This document shows, in pieces, positions 24,719 through 34,676 of a stretch of 36,943 nt of DNA. The notes under the pieces were generated by a model. It saw only the letters and a list, made by a program, of their open reading frames with translations. It made no database searches and had not been told where the DNA came from. The stretch comes from Shewanella glacialipiscicola (GTDB lineage Bacteria; Pseudomonadota; Gammaproteobacteria; Enterobacterales; Shewanellaceae). Position numbers and translations under genes: made by a program. Each line of letters starts with the position of its first letter. Position 1 is the first letter of the stretch. The stretch lies in contig NZ_JAKILU010000030.1 in assembly GCF_023283485.1 (NCBI RefSeq), forward strand, positions 1-36,943. The letters are read 5' to 3'.

Positions 24719-25300
24719 CTAGCCGCGTTTAGTGCCCCATGGATCATTATCATCAGTTGATGGACTCGGCCCTGAGCGCTCCGTTGTTCTCGGTTCTGAC
24801 CTGTCTCGACGCTGTGTATAGCCGTTATCTGAACTGCCATAGGAAGAACCTGAAGCGCTTTTGCTACGGTGGTTTACGCCTGAGTTTACCCCGCGTCCAC
24901 CCATGGATTTTTTAGCCGAATTTGGATGCCGGTTACCTGCTTCGTATTCTGCACTGGCTTGGGCCTGCATTTGGGCGATGGATTCTATTGTTAATTCCAT
25001 CGGTTTACGCGGTGCTAAACCCGCGGCAAATCCTCTTTCACGTGGCTTGAGCTCAAATTGCTCACCAATAGCCTTAGGCATACGCTTAAAGCGATATAGG
25101 TAAAAGTTTTCAACTTTCTCCCGCGCCCACTCCGTTTTTTTGAGAAAAGTAATACACGCTTCAACGGTAGGATTGGTATTAAAGCAGCCTAACTTCAATG
25201 CTGCATATAAAATTTTCCAGCCATAAAAGTCGACTAACTCGGTGATCATGGTCTCGAGTTTAAGGCCGTGTAATGGATTATTTTGTTGCTCTTCAATCAT
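24719..25300 (-). CDS. VF530-family (DUF2132) protein with a long disordered tail
   Basis: 193 residues. Residues 6-75 are the VF530 domain (NNPLHGLKLETMITELVDFYGW, CFNTNPTVEACITFLKKTEWAREKVENFYL), a small helical fold thought to bind DNA. The rest (from about 90) is a low-complexity tail rich in Ser, Arg, Gly and Asn, ending DNDPWGTKRG. Family members are often only the domain, about 75-90 residues, so the tail more than doubles the size. It could be a flexible nucleic-acid-binding arm. Role in the cell unknown. Confidence 0.82.
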   Translation of the reverse strand: MIEEQQNNPLHGLKLETMITELVDFYGWKILYAALKLGCFNTNPTVEACITFLKKTEWAREKVENFYLYRFKRMPKAIGEQFELKPRERGFAAGLAPRKPMELTIESIAQMQAQASAEYEAGNRHPNSAKKSMGGRGVNSGVNHRSKSASGSSYGSSDNGYTQRRDRSEPRTTERSGPSPSTDDNDPWGTKRG

Positions 25301-25837
25301 GGTAGTTCCAAATTCAGCCCAATTGGCTGATTTTACTGTATTAGTTTACTTTAAGTATGTTGTCTATTAGGTGAATGCCCTTTAGACCAACAGGGCAAAA
25401 CTGGAGGAATAATAACGGTAAATACGCTAAACGCCTCCTTTTATTTACTGAGCATGGGGCTAAGTGGGCCTACAGCCGTATTAAATCCACATAAAACGAC
25501 TAGCGACTATCGTAAAAATTTACCATTAACAGTGTATATGCTGGCGTAACTGCTATCGTGCCAAAGGCTTAACACTCATCTACCTTATTATCGCCCCCAC
25601 TGATAACACGGCGACAAAGTGCATTATAACGCCTTCCTAATTAGTAGTTACATCATCCGATTTATAGCATGGCTTACATACTTGCTCGCATCTTTGGGTC
25701 TTAGTCTGTATACTCCGCGACCTTATTATTCCAACTTTAGCGCAAACTTAATGTTTGGCTGGTGTTGGCAAAGCGCATGTTTCATTTTGAGGCTTGTTTG
25801 TCACCCTCCCCGTTAGCAAATACCTAGGAAAGCTCCT
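25301..25837. other. Divergent intergenic region between the VF530-like gene and ybiT
   Basis: About 537 bases with no supported gene. A 65-codon frame at 25619-25816 has no ribosome site and no protein-like pattern. The region must hold the promoters of both neighbours; TATACT near 25709 is a possible -10 box for ybiT, without a good -35. Confidence 0.45.
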
Positions 25838-27448
25838 TTGATCTCTACCGCGAACATCACGATGCAGTTTGGCCCAGAGCCATTGTTTGAAAATATTTCA
25901 GCGAAATTTGGCAATGGTCACCGTTATGGTTTGATTGGCGCAAATGGCTGCGGCAAATCGACCTTTATGAAGATCCTTAGCGGTGCTTTAGCACCAACCT
26001 CAGGTAATGTGTCCATCACACCCGGCTTAAAAGTCGGTACTCTGAGCCAAGATCAATTTGCGTTTGAGCAATACAGTGTCATTGATGCGGTGATCATGGG
26101 TGATGTTGCCCTGTGGAAAGTCAAACAAGAACGCGATGCTATTTACGCCAAGCCTGACATGACAGAAGACGATGGCATGCGTGTAGGTGATTTAGAAAGC
26201 GAATTTGCTGAAATGGATGGTTACAGCGCCGAAAGCCGCGCGGGTGAAATTCTGCTAGAAGCGGGGATTGAAGAATCCTTCCACTACGGTTTAATGCAAC
26301 AAGTCGCACCGGGTTGGAAATTACGCGTCTTGCTAGCACAAGCACTGTTTGCTAACCCAGATATTTTGCTGCTCGACGAGCCGACCAACAACTTGGATAT
26401 CCATACCATCACCTGGTTGGAAGCCGAGTTGAACAAACGTAAATGCACCATGATTATTATTTCCCATGATAGGCATTTTTTGAATGCCGTTTGCACCCAC
26501 ATGGCCGATATCGATTACGGTGAACTGCGCATTTACCCAGGTAACTACGAATACTTCCTTGCCCAATCAGCCTTGATCCGTGAGCAATTATTATCAGGCA
26601 ATGCTAAGAAAAGTGCTGAAATCGAAGAATTACAAGACTTCGTTAACCGCTTTGGTGCTAACGCTTCTAAAGCTAAACAAGCTAGCTCACGCGCAAAGAA
26701 AATGGACAAAATTAAACTGGATGATGTGAAATCATCTAGCCGTATCCACCCTTCTATTCGCTTTGACGCGGGCAAAAAAATGCATCGCCAAGCATTGATT
26801 TTAGAAGATTTAGCCCACGGATTTGATGGCGAAGTGTTATTCGAAGGTGGTGATTTAATCCTCGAAGCTGGCGCTAAACTGGCTATTATCGGCGAAAACG
26901 GTGTAGGTAAAACGACCTTTTTACGCTGTTTAGTCAACGATTTAGAGCACAACAAAGGCGTGGTCAAGTGGTCAGAAAACGCATCAATCGGTTACTGTCC
27001 ACAAGACAGCAGCAGCGAGTTTGATAATGACTACACACTGATGGATTGGATGAGCCAATGGCGCTTACCTAAGCATAACGATTTAATGGTGCGCGCCATG
27101 TTAGGTCGCTTGCTGTTTACCGAAGATGATGCCAACAAAAAAGCCCGTAACTGTTCTGGTGGTGAGAAAAACCGCTTGTTATTCGGCAAGTTAATGATGC
27201 AAGACATCAACGTGTTGATCATGGACGAACCGACTAACCACATGGATATGGAAGCGATTGAAGCATTAAATAATGCTTTGAAAGATTTTGAAGGTACTTT
27301 GATATTTGTTAGCCATGACCGAGAGTTTGTATCGTCATTAGCAACACGTATCATTGATATTAAAGATAAAAAGATAACAAACTTCCAAGGCACTTTCGAA
27401 GAATATCTTTCAAGCCAAGCTGAAATGGAAGCGAGAAAAAGCGCGTAA
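25838..27448 (+). CDS. ybiT: YbiT, ABC-F family ATPase
   Basis: 536 residues from a TTG with AGGAAAGC ahead. Two ABC domains without membrane segments. Domain 1 has Walker A GANGCGKST (34-42), the YbiT-type signature VAPGWKLRVLLAQALF in place of LSGG, and Walker B ILLLDEPTNNLD. A charged linker follows (FGANASKAKQASSRAKKMDK). Domain 2 has GENGVGKTT, CSGGEKNRLLFGKLM and VLIMDEPTNHMD. ABC-F proteins act at the ribosomal E site to relieve stalled translation; YbiT is one of the four found in E. coli. It is followed by a clear terminator. Confidence 0.95.
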   Translation: MISTANITMQFGPEPLFENISAKFGNGHRYGLIGANGCGKSTFMKILSGALAPTSGNVSITPGLKVGTLSQDQFAFEQYSVIDAVIMGDVALWKVKQERDAIYAKPDMTEDDGMRVGDLESEFAEMDGYSAESRAGEILLEAGIEESFHYGLMQQVAPGWKLRVLLAQALFANPDILLLDEPTNNLDIHTITWLEAELNKRKCTMIIISHDRHFLNAVCTHMADIDYGELRIYPGNYEYFLAQSALIREQLLSGNAKKSAEIEELQDFVNRFGANASKAKQASSRAKKMDKIKLDDVKSSSRIHPSIRFDAGKKMHRQALILEDLAHGFDGEVLFEGGDLILEAGAKLAIIGENGVGKTTFLRCLVNDLEHNKGVVKWSENASIGYCPQDSSSEFDNDYTLMDWMSQWRLPKHNDLMVRAMLGRLLFTEDDANKKARNCSGGEKNRLLFGKLMMQDINVLIMDEPTNHMDMEAIEALNNALKDFEGTLIFVSHDREFVSSLATRIIDIKDKKITNFQGTFEEYLSSQAEMEARKSA

Positions 27449-27497
27449 TATTGCTCGGCTAACTCGTATCGATTAACCCAGCGTTATCGCATTTAAG

Positions 27498-27531
27498 AGT
27501 CGTCATTGGTATCCAATGACGACTTTTTTAT
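27498..27531 (+). terminator. Terminator of ybiT
   Basis: AGTCGTCATTGG and CCAATGACGACT form a perfect 12-base stem with a 3-base loop, followed by a run of T, about 50 bases past the stop. Confidence 0.93.
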
Positions 27532-27800
27532 TACGAGTAAAACAATCTCCTATAAAGTTATCTATGGTATTAACAGGTAATAAACGCATCCACATTGCAT
27601 TAATTCGACCGGTTAAAACGCTTACCTTAGTATCATTTCAAACATTAATATCTGTCTCTAAGCGGCGAAGGATAAAACGCTCTTTTTAACAAATTAAGGA
27701 TCTACTCGCTTACATATCTCACCAATACAAAAACTTAACGGTGCAGTCCTTAAACCCCTAGGTTACACTGGCTATGTCATTGACTGGGATGGAACCGCTT

Positions 27801-30506
27801 ATGAGCCAACGTACGTTACACTCCTTATTTAAACCCACCTCGGTGGCCATTATTGGCGCATCCAATACTGAAAAACGTGCTGGTAACGTGTTGATGAAAA
27901 ACCTGCTATCCGCGGGATTTTCTGGGCCAATCATGCCAGTCACACCTAAATATCGGGCGGTGATGGGCGTGCTCGCGTATCCCAATATTCAGGCTTTACC
28001 GATTAAGCCCGATTTAGCGGTTATTTGTACTCGTGCTTGCCGTGTGCCCGCCATTGTTGAAACCCTTGCTCAGTTTGGCTGTAAAGTCGCCATTATTATG
28101 GCCTCTGGTATGGCGCAGGAATTTAACGAGGAAGGCGTGAGCTTACTTGAACTGACCATGCAACATGCAAAACGTTATGGCATGCGGATTCTTGGGCCAA
28201 ATAGTTTAGGAATATTATTACCAACGCTGGGGTTGAACGCCAGCTTAGCCCATGCAGGTGCCCTTCCTGGTAAAATCGCCTTTGTGTCACAGTCTGCGGC
28301 AATTTGTACCACAGTGCTTGATTGGGCAAATAATAAAGGCATTGGTTTTTCTTCTTTTATTTCCCTTGGTGATGCTACCGATATTAGTTTTGATGAGTTA
28401 CTGGATTACCTTGGCCGCGACAGCCGTACCAGTGCGATTATGCTTTATATCGATTCAGTCAATGAAAAGCGCCATTTTCTCTCTGCAGCGCGCGCAGCTT
28501 CACGCAATAAACCTATCTTAGTAATTAAATCAGGTCGAAGCCCTGAGGGTGCGCGTGCGGCAAAACTGCACACGGGCGGCGTGGGCGGAAACGATGCGGT
28601 GTACGAAGCGGCGTTTCGCCGTGCTGGTATGCTGCGGGTTAACGATTTAATTGAATTATTTGCTGCGGTAGAAAGCCTCGCGCATTCTAATCCGCTGCAA
28701 GGTGAGCGTTTAGGTATCATCAGTAATGGTGGCGGCCCAGCGGTGCTTGCGGTCGATGAGCTCATTATGCGCGGCGGTAAACTTGCCGAGCTTACCGATG
28801 GCACGATTGCACTACTTGATGGCGTGTTACCCAATATATGGTCAAAACAAAACCCACTGGATATTATTGGCGATGCTAACGCAGAACGTTATGCTAAAGC
28901 GTTAAATATTTTGATGGATAGCAATGAATTAGATGCCATTTTAGTGATGCACTCTCCATCAGCATTGGGTGAAAGTGTTGAAATAGCCGATGCATTAATT
29001 AAAACCATTCATGCGCATCCTAAAAAGAATCGTTTAAATATTCTCACTAACTGGAGCGGTGAAGATTCAGCTTATCAAGCTCGTAAACGCTTTACCAAAG
29101 GTGGCATTGCAACCTATCGTACGCCCGAAGGTGCTGTCGGTGCTTTTATGCACATGGTGGAATACCGCCGCAACCAAAAGCTGCTGCAAGAAGTACCGCA
29201 ATCGATTCCCGATAATATCCCTACCGATAGCCAAACGGCACGCAAATTACTGCAAGCGGCTCAAGCTAAAGGTAAATCCGTATTAGAAACTCACGAGGCC
29301 AGCCCTATTTTGCGTGCCTATGGGCTTAATACTATCGACACTTGGTTTGTCAAAGATGCCGATGAAGCCGTAGCCATTGCGAACGAAGCGGGCTATCCCT
29401 TAGCCTTAAAAGTGCAATCCCCCAATATTTTGCATAAATCCGATGTTCACGGGGTGATGCTCAATTTAACCTCGGCCGAAGATATCCGTCACGCGGCGAG
29501 TGCGATTACCCAAAGGGTGCATCAAGCCAATCCTGAGGCGATTATTGAAGGCATGATAGTGCAGAAAATGGCCTTAACCGCAGGCGCGCAAGAAATTCGT
29601 GTGGCAGTGATAAGCGATCCCGTATTTGGCCCTGCGATTTGTTTAGGTGAAGGCGGCTCAGAATGGGATCCGACTAATGACGCCGCCGTGGCACTGCCAC
29701 CACTGAATATGGCACTGGCACGGTATATGGTGATCCAAGCATTAAAGACCCATAAATTAAAAGACCGACATTTACCGTTGGGGCTCGATATGAATGCCCT
29801 GTGCGTAATGCTCACGCAAATATCGCACATCATTATCGATTGTCCTGAAATCGCCTCGTTAGATTTAAATCCTGTTTTAGCCGCAGGTGAAAACATCACC
29901 CTGCTTGATGTGAATATCCGTTTGCATGAGGCGAATGCTGACAACTCTACTCGCATGGCCATCATGCCGTATCCAAAAGAGTTAGAAGAATTTGCCGTGC
30001 TTAAAAATGGCCTTAAGGTCATGCTGCGACCGATTTTACCGGAGGATGAACCAAAGCATTTAGCCTTTGATAACTCGCTATCCGATGAAGACAGATACAA
30101 GCGTTATTTTGGCGTGCGCTCAAAAATGACCCATGAAGAAATGGCGGTGTTAACTCAAATCGATTATGCCCGCGAAATGGCTTTTATCGCCACCGCCAAA
30201 GGTCCTGATGGCGATGATATTACGCTTGGCGCGGTGCGCGCTTCAATTGATCCTGATAATACAGAGGCCGAATTTGCCATGGCTGTGCGCGGCGATCACC
30301 AAGGTATAGGTTTAGGTAAGTTATTACTGGAAAAGCTAATTAAATATTATCAAGCCAATAACACTCCTGTGCTTGCAGGGTTTACCATGTTTGAAAATCG
30401 TAATATGGCAAGTTTAGCTAAAAGTTTAGGCTTTAAAGTCACCTTCGATATGGAGGAACATTTAATCAAAATGCACATGGATTTAACGCCGCCCAGTGAT
30501 AAATAG
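27801..30506 (+). CDS. patZ: PatZ (YfiQ), protein lysine acetyltransferase
   Basis: 901 residues from the ATG at 27801, matching the MSQR start of E. coli PatZ; an ATG 12 bases earlier is possible. Residues 1-700 are an NDP-forming acyl-CoA synthetase-like region: CoA-binding domain (VAIIGASNTEKRAGNVLMKNLL), ligase domain (GGVGGNDAVYEAAFRRAGML) and ATP-grasp part (GYPLALKVQSPNILHKSDVHGV). The C-terminal 160 residues are a GNAT acetyltransferase with DNTEAEFAMAV and the acetyl-CoA loop GDHQGIGLGKLLLEKLI. It uses acetyl-CoA to acetylate lysines, for example in acetyl-CoA synthetase. Monocistronic. Confidence 0.94.
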   Translation: MSQRTLHSLFKPTSVAIIGASNTEKRAGNVLMKNLLSAGFSGPIMPVTPKYRAVMGVLAYPNIQALPIKPDLAVICTRACRVPAIVETLAQFGCKVAIIMASGMAQEFNEEGVSLLELTMQHAKRYGMRILGPNSLGILLPTLGLNASLAHAGALPGKIAFVSQSAAICTTVLDWANNKGIGFSSFISLGDATDISFDELLDYLGRDSRTSAIMLYIDSVNEKRHFLSAARAASRNKPILVIKSGRSPEGARAAKLHTGGVGGNDAVYEAAFRRAGMLRVNDLIELFAAVESLAHSNPLQGERLGIISNGGGPAVLAVDELIMRGGKLAELTDGTIALLDGVLPNIWSKQNPLDIIGDANAERYAKALNILMDSNELDAILVMHSPSALGESVEIADALIKTIHAHPKKNRLNILTNWSGEDSAYQARKRFTKGGIATYRTPEGAVGAFMHMVEYRRNQKLLQEVPQSIPDNIPTDSQTARKLLQAAQAKGKSVLETHEASPILRAYGLNTIDTWFVKDADEAVAIANEAGYPLALKVQSPNILHKSDVHGVMLNLTSAEDIRHAASAITQRVHQANPEAIIEGMIVQKMALTAGAQEIRVAVISDPVFGPAICLGEGGSEWDPTNDAAVALPPLNMALARYMVIQALKTHKLKDRHLPLGLDMNALCVMLTQISHIIIDCPEIASLDLNPVLAAGENITLLDVNIRLHEANADNSTRMAIMPYPKELEEFAVLKNGLKVMLRPILPEDEPKHLAFDNSLSDEDRYKRYFGVRSKMTHEEMAVLTQIDYAREMAFIATAKGPDGDDITLGAVRASIDPDNTEAEFAMAVRGDHQGIGLGKLLLEKLIKYYQANNTPVLAGFTMFENRNMASLAKSLGFKVTFDMEEHLIKMHMDLTPPSDK

Positions 30507-30547
30507 CAGTTATCTATAACGCACTTATTGTTTTGTAAACTACAGAC

Positions 30548-30577
30548 CACAGCGCCGCAAATTATTGCGGCGTTGTG
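30548..30577 (+). terminator. Stem-loop after patZ
   Basis: CACAGCGCCGCAA and TTGCGGCGTTGTG pair at 12 of 13 positions around a 4-base loop, 42 bases past the stop. A short T-rich stretch follows. Confidence 0.7.
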
Positions 30578-30669
30578 TTATTTAAGGTTATTTCTTGGTG
30601 AAATATGATTGGGATTTTTTGTCTTTAAATATAAATACCTACAACACAGCCATTTACATTGACAGCGGT

Positions 30670-31698
30670 TCAACCTCTAACGCAATTACGGCCTTCTGCT
30701 TTAGCTTGATAAAGCGCTGTATCTGCACGACTAAATAGAGTTTCGGCATCGTCACCTTGTTGCAATGAAGCCAGTCCGATAGACACAGTAATCGCACCGA
30801 GGGAAAGCTTTTTATCTTTGCCTATGGTCAAGTGGCGCTCAGAAATACGTTCGCGCAGATTTTCAGCCACTTGTAATGCGTCATGAAAATGCGTATTAGG
30901 TAACACCACTACAAATTCCTCACCGCCATAACGCGCTACAAAATCGTCGCCACGCACACATTGCTTTAACGCCAATGCGACATAGGCCAACACTTTATCG
31001 CCGGTTAAATGGCCGTAGGTATCGTTAAAAGCTTTAAAGTTATCAATATCAATTAGCAACAAGCTACAGCGGGTTTGGTGATCTTCGGCGTGGTGAATTT
31101 GATCCTGAATACTCAGCTCATAAGCGCGGCGATTGTGCAACGACGTCAATTGGTCTGTCATCGCCGCTAGACTCAGGTTTTCCATTTCCGATTTAAGACT
31201 TTGCACTTCTTGACCCATAGTGCGTAAGCTTTGCTCCATATCACGAGTGTTGATAAGCAGCATTTGCATCTCATCGACAACACCATCAACCAGCTCATTT
31301 AAGGTATGAATATCGGGCTTAGTTTGAAGAAGCAAACCAAACTCGGCTAACGAGCCCGAGAACGCAGTGGTACCTTGATTGAGTTGACTGATTTTAGTCA
31401 TTAGGCTGTTGATCAGAATTTGCGTTTCAATCTGCACATTTTCAATGACTTCGGGTGATTGCTCTTGAATAAAGTTCTTATACAGGCTGGTATTTACCTC
31501 CTTGGTAAAAGAAACAGAATTAGCCAAAAAACCATCAATCGCACGGTTTAAATCAAGATTTGTTCCAGAAAAATACTCATACCAAACGGTGTAGTTTTCA
31601 GGCGTAACCGGAATTTCAAGGGATGACATTCGCGGTACCGCCAAACGCAAAATGTGCGCGGCAGAATTAAGCTCTTTATTTTCTGCAGTTGGAGACAT
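30670..31698 (-). CDS. GGDEF diguanylate cyclase
   Basis: 342 residues. Residues 1-170 form a soluble helical sensor region with heptad-like stretches (NTRDMEQSLRTMGQEVQSLKSEMENL) leading into a GGDEF domain from about 178. The active site is GGEEF (258-262) and an intact inhibitory site RGDD lies five residues before it (249-252). LLLIDIDNFKAFNDTYGH and the end TALYQAKAEGRN are typical. It should make cyclic di-GMP from two GTP, limited by its product. No membrane segment, so cytoplasmic; the signal is unknown. No EAL domain. Confidence 0.93.
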   Translation of the reverse strand: MSPTAENKELNSAAHILRLAVPRMSSLEIPVTPENYTVWYEYFSGTNLDLNRAIDGFLANSVSFTKEVNTSLYKNFIQEQSPEVIENVQIETQILINSLMTKISQLNQGTTAFSGSLAEFGLLLQTKPDIHTLNELVDGVVDEMQMLLINTRDMEQSLRTMGQEVQSLKSEMENLSLAAMTDQLTSLHNRRAYELSIQDQIHHAEDHQTRCSLLLIDIDNFKAFNDTYGHLTGDKVLAYVALALKQCVRGDDFVARYGGEEFVVVLPNTHFHDALQVAENLRERISERHLTIGKDKKLSLGAITVSIGLASLQQGDDAETLFSRADTALYQAKAEGRNCVRG

Positions 31699-31802
31699 AA
31701 ATCGTAAACCATATAAATGTTATATTTTTGTATACCTTAAGTTAACTCAACTACTTTAATTTGGATATGGGGAAATGAATTATTATCATGAGAAGTAAAA
31801 GA

Positions 31803-31826
31803 AAAGAGGATGTTATCACCCTCTTT
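31803..31826 (-). terminator. Weak terminator after eptA
   Basis: AAAGAGG and CCTCTTT make a 7-base stem (31803-31809 with 31820-31826) followed on the minus strand by a T-rich stretch. It lies about 75 bases past the eptA stop. Confidence 0.5.
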
Positions 31827-31901
31827 AACAGTAAAAAATGGGATTAATGACTGCGATTAACCAAACGCTATAACATCATCCCTGCAACAAACCTTGATGC
31901 T

Positions 31902-33527
31902 TTAGCCACGGCAACGGGCAAAGATATCTAACTCTGGCTTATACACTGCTGTTTTGACATTCATTAGGCCTAATAGACTGTCGAATAAATTGTCATGGGA
32001 AAACCCGCCTTTGGCTGCATGCTGCGCTAAACAAGCCATATCTAAATGATTATCCTGGCTAAAATCCTTTGATATCCAAGCAAGCATCGGAATACTCGTT
32101 TGTTCAACGGGGGCAATACGGTAAGGTGCGCCATGCAAATACATGCCCTTTTCACCTAAAGACTCACCGTGATCGCTAAGATACAACATGGCAGAGTCAA
32201 ATTTATCTTGCTGATTTTGTAATTTTTTAACCACCTCACTGATGATGTAATCAGTATATAAAATGGTGTTGTCGTAAGTGTTCATTAGCTCAGTAGCACT
32301 ACAGTTTTGAATATCACTGCGTTGACAATCGGGCGTAAATTTACGGTGCTCTGGCGGATAGCGTAAAAAATAAGTTGGCCCGTGACTGCCGATAATATGT
32401 AAAACAATCACAGTATCTTTGCGCTCTGCGTTAGCTAAAGCCTCATCTAACTTATTGAGTAACACTTGATCAAAACAATATTCTCCAGAACATAATTTAG
32501 GATCGCTTTTTAAATTAATGGTGATATTTTCGACTTGGTCACACACACCTTTACAGCCAGAGTCATTATCAAACCATTGTACTTTAATGCCAGCATGATC
32601 AAGTACATCCACCGCAGTATCTTGGGCATAGGCGCGGCGAGCATCGTAATCCTCTCGCCCCATGCGTGAAAACATACAAGGCAGAGACACCGCAGTCGCC
32701 GTGCCACATGAGCTGGTATCTTTAAATACGGTAAGCCCTTGATCTTGGGTATGGGCGTTAGTTGGTTTGTCATAGCCATAATATTGATGGTTCATCGAGC
32801 GCGCGGTTTCACCCACCACCAAAATTAATAAGTTAGGTTTACCGTTGGGGTTAGCACTGACATTTTTAGCATCCAGCCCCAGTTGTTCATACTGCATCGG
32901 TGTTTGTAAATAACGCACATTAATATATTTAGATGCGGCGCCAATAAAATAGGTCGGTACGACATAGCGTTTCAACTCGTCATGATTACGGCCAAAGGAG
33001 GCATAATCTTGAAAATAGAAGAAAGCAATCACACCAAGACCTGCCAACATGGTTAGCATAAACAGCACCTTATGTAGCAGCTCCTTTAAGAAAGGCTTAT
33101 ATTGAATATCCACTTTATAGATAAGGTACGCAGGTAGAATCCCTGTTAGTAACATGTTCATGATTGAAGCGAAATTCACATACATTAACGCTTCGGCAGG
33201 ATTAGTTTGAAAGGTGTTTTCAATCATGCCGTAATCAAACACGACGTTGTATTCATACGCGGCAAAAAAAACGCTCGATGACAATAACGTGAGCATGATG
33301 AAAAATGGCTTCAGAAGATATTTTGTCGTAAATAATGAAAATACAAAACTAAGTGCAAAAGTTAAAAATAGCGGCATAGTCGCGATAAAGATGGGATCTA
33401 CATCAGTTTGTTTTTCCAAGCCTTTTTTAATGATGCCAAATAATGGAATATTGAAAATACAGACGAAATATAACGCGATGATAAAAGTGAATTGATTCAC
33501 TGATAGAGTTTTAAATCTTGCTAACAC
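31902..33527 (-). CDS. eptA: EptA-type lipid A phosphoethanolamine transferase
   Basis: 541 residues. Five N-terminal membrane helices (residues 10-170) lead to a periplasmic sulfatase-like domain. Zinc and nucleophile residues known from EptA/MCR enzymes are present: Glu240 in VVGETARSM, Thr278 in SSCGTATAVSLPCMFS, His in GSHGPTYF and Asp-His in LSDHGESLGE. Cysteine pairs for disulfides (SCG, PCMF, GCKGVCD, CSGEYCF) match too. It moves phosphoethanolamine from phosphatidylethanolamine to lipid A, which lowers surface charge and raises tolerance to cationic peptides. Many relatives are next to a two-component system; this one is alone. Confidence 0.94.
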   Translation of the reverse strand: MLARFKTLSVNQFTFIIALYFVCIFNIPLFGIIKKGLEKQTDVDPIFIATMPLFLTFALSFVFSLFTTKYLLKPFFIMLTLLSSSVFFAAYEYNVVFDYGMIENTFQTNPAEALMYVNFASIMNMLLTGILPAYLIYKVDIQYKPFLKELLHKVLFMLTMLAGLGVIAFFYFQDYASFGRNHDELKRYVVPTYFIGAASKYINVRYLQTPMQYEQLGLDAKNVSANPNGKPNLLILVVGETARSMNHQYYGYDKPTNAHTQDQGLTVFKDTSSCGTATAVSLPCMFSRMGREDYDARRAYAQDTAVDVLDHAGIKVQWFDNDSGCKGVCDQVENITINLKSDPKLCSGEYCFDQVLLNKLDEALANAERKDTVIVLHIIGSHGPTYFLRYPPEHRKFTPDCQRSDIQNCSATELMNTYDNTILYTDYIISEVVKKLQNQQDKFDSAMLYLSDHGESLGEKGMYLHGAPYRIAPVEQTSIPMLAWISKDFSQDNHLDMACLAQHAAKGGFSHDNLFDSLLGLMNVKTAVYKPELDIFARCRG

Positions 33528-33702
33528 TGCTATAACTCTCTCAAATTAATAATTTATCGAAGCTAACTTATTTATCTTAAGATAATCTTACGACTTAAAT
33601 TTAGCCTATGATAACAAACTCTTGCATATGGCTCAAATCGCCCAGTAAAAATACAACATAATAAAAACATAAATACAACAACTTGCAGCAAGAGCAAAAT
33701 AG

Positions 33703-33737
33703 AAAACGGCCGAACTCCAAGAAGTTCGACCGTTTTT
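33703..33737. terminator. Terminator between the S9 fragment and eptA
   Basis: AAAACGGCCGAACT and AGTTCGACCGTTTT form an imperfect 14-base stem with T-rich ends on both strands. It would end transcription of the peptidase fragment before eptA. Confidence 0.8.
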
Positions 33738-33775
33738 TTGTTCCCCAACCTATTAGGGACTTGCTCGGTTTGCCA

Positions 33776-34249
33776 CTAATTTGCAGCTAATTTGTTAAAA
33801 TATGTAAATTCTGTGGCAATTATCGTAACTGCTGTAATTAAGTAGGCAAACGCCATTGAATTAAGTTCCGCAGCTTGATTATTATCTGCAGCGCCAGCGT
33901 GGCCACCTTCATTATTTTCGTAGTACAACACATCAATCCCTATGTCTTTCATCTTAATTACCATCTTACGAGCGTGACCTGAGTGAACCTGGTCGTCACG
34001 TGTAGAGGTAGTGAAAAAGACTTTTGGATAATGCACGTCTTTATGCCGATTATGATAAGGCGAGTAGCTTTTAATGTACGCCCATTCCTCTGGAATATCA
34101 GGGTTACCATATTCGCCCATCCAGCTAGCACCCACTAGCAACTTATTGAATCTAAACATATCAACTAGAGGGACTTGGCACTCCAACCCAATATATTTAT
34201 CTTCTTCTGCGTGAAGCTGACCACTCATACTGAGAACTCCGCGATGCAC
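33776..34249 (-). pseudogene. C-terminal fragment of an S9 prolyl oligopeptidase
   Basis: 157 codons are open. From about residue 20 on, the text is the end of a prolyl-oligopeptidase catalytic domain: CQVPLVDMFRFNKLLVGASWMGEYG, IKSYSPYHN, VFFTTSTRDDQVHSGHARKM with the catalytic Asp, and NEGGHAGAADNNQ with the catalytic His. The Ser nucleophile and the whole beta-propeller, some 550 residues, are missing, so no activity is expected. The first 20 residues do not fit the family and look like the scar of a deletion. Intact members have a signal peptide and act in the periplasm. Confidence 0.8.
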
Positions 34250-34608
34250 AAAGGTAATAATGGATGATTCATTCGATTCCTTTAAGCAACGTCCATCTTG
34301 AATTTTGTGCTTACATTAGCTTAATTAATCGCTAGCTCAACGATTAACTCAGTAATAATGCAACAGAGTGCAAGGGATAATAATAGAAGATGATTAATCT
34401 AGAATGAATCGCGTTTTTAAAGATTTATTGCTATAAAAAAGCGCCTTAAGCTGACACAACTACCATCACAAACGCTGGGGAATGTCCCCAGATATATTGG
34501 ATATAGAACGCAATGCAAGACAATTTAAGTTGGATAGTAAACGGGAAAGGGTTTATCCAAGAGTGCTTAAAATAAGCAAAAACAAGTATCCAATTAGACC
34601 AAATAAAA
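34250..34608. other. Non-coding stretch upstream of the S9 fragment
   Basis: No gene and no further peptidase sequence is seen in any frame, so the missing front of the S9 gene was deleted and not merely frameshifted. A short inverted repeat (TTAATCG and CGATTAA) lies near 34325-34347. Confidence 0.45.
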
Positions 34609-34636
34609 ATGCCGTTCACTCTTAAGTGAACGGCAT
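34609..34636 (-). terminator. Terminator of the dmeF-marR operon
   Basis: ATGCCGTTCACT-CTTA-AGTGAACGGCAT is a perfect 12-base stem, followed on the minus strand by TTTTTATTT. It lies 41 bases past the MarR stop. Confidence 0.93.
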
Positions 34637-34676
34637 TACCTACGAGGGACGCTTTTAGTAAATAAAATAGGCTACA

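Noticed and set aside
25619..25816. 65-codon plus-strand frame before ybiT
   Set aside because: No ribosome site, odd composition, and no family pattern. It occupies the region where the ybiT promoter should be.
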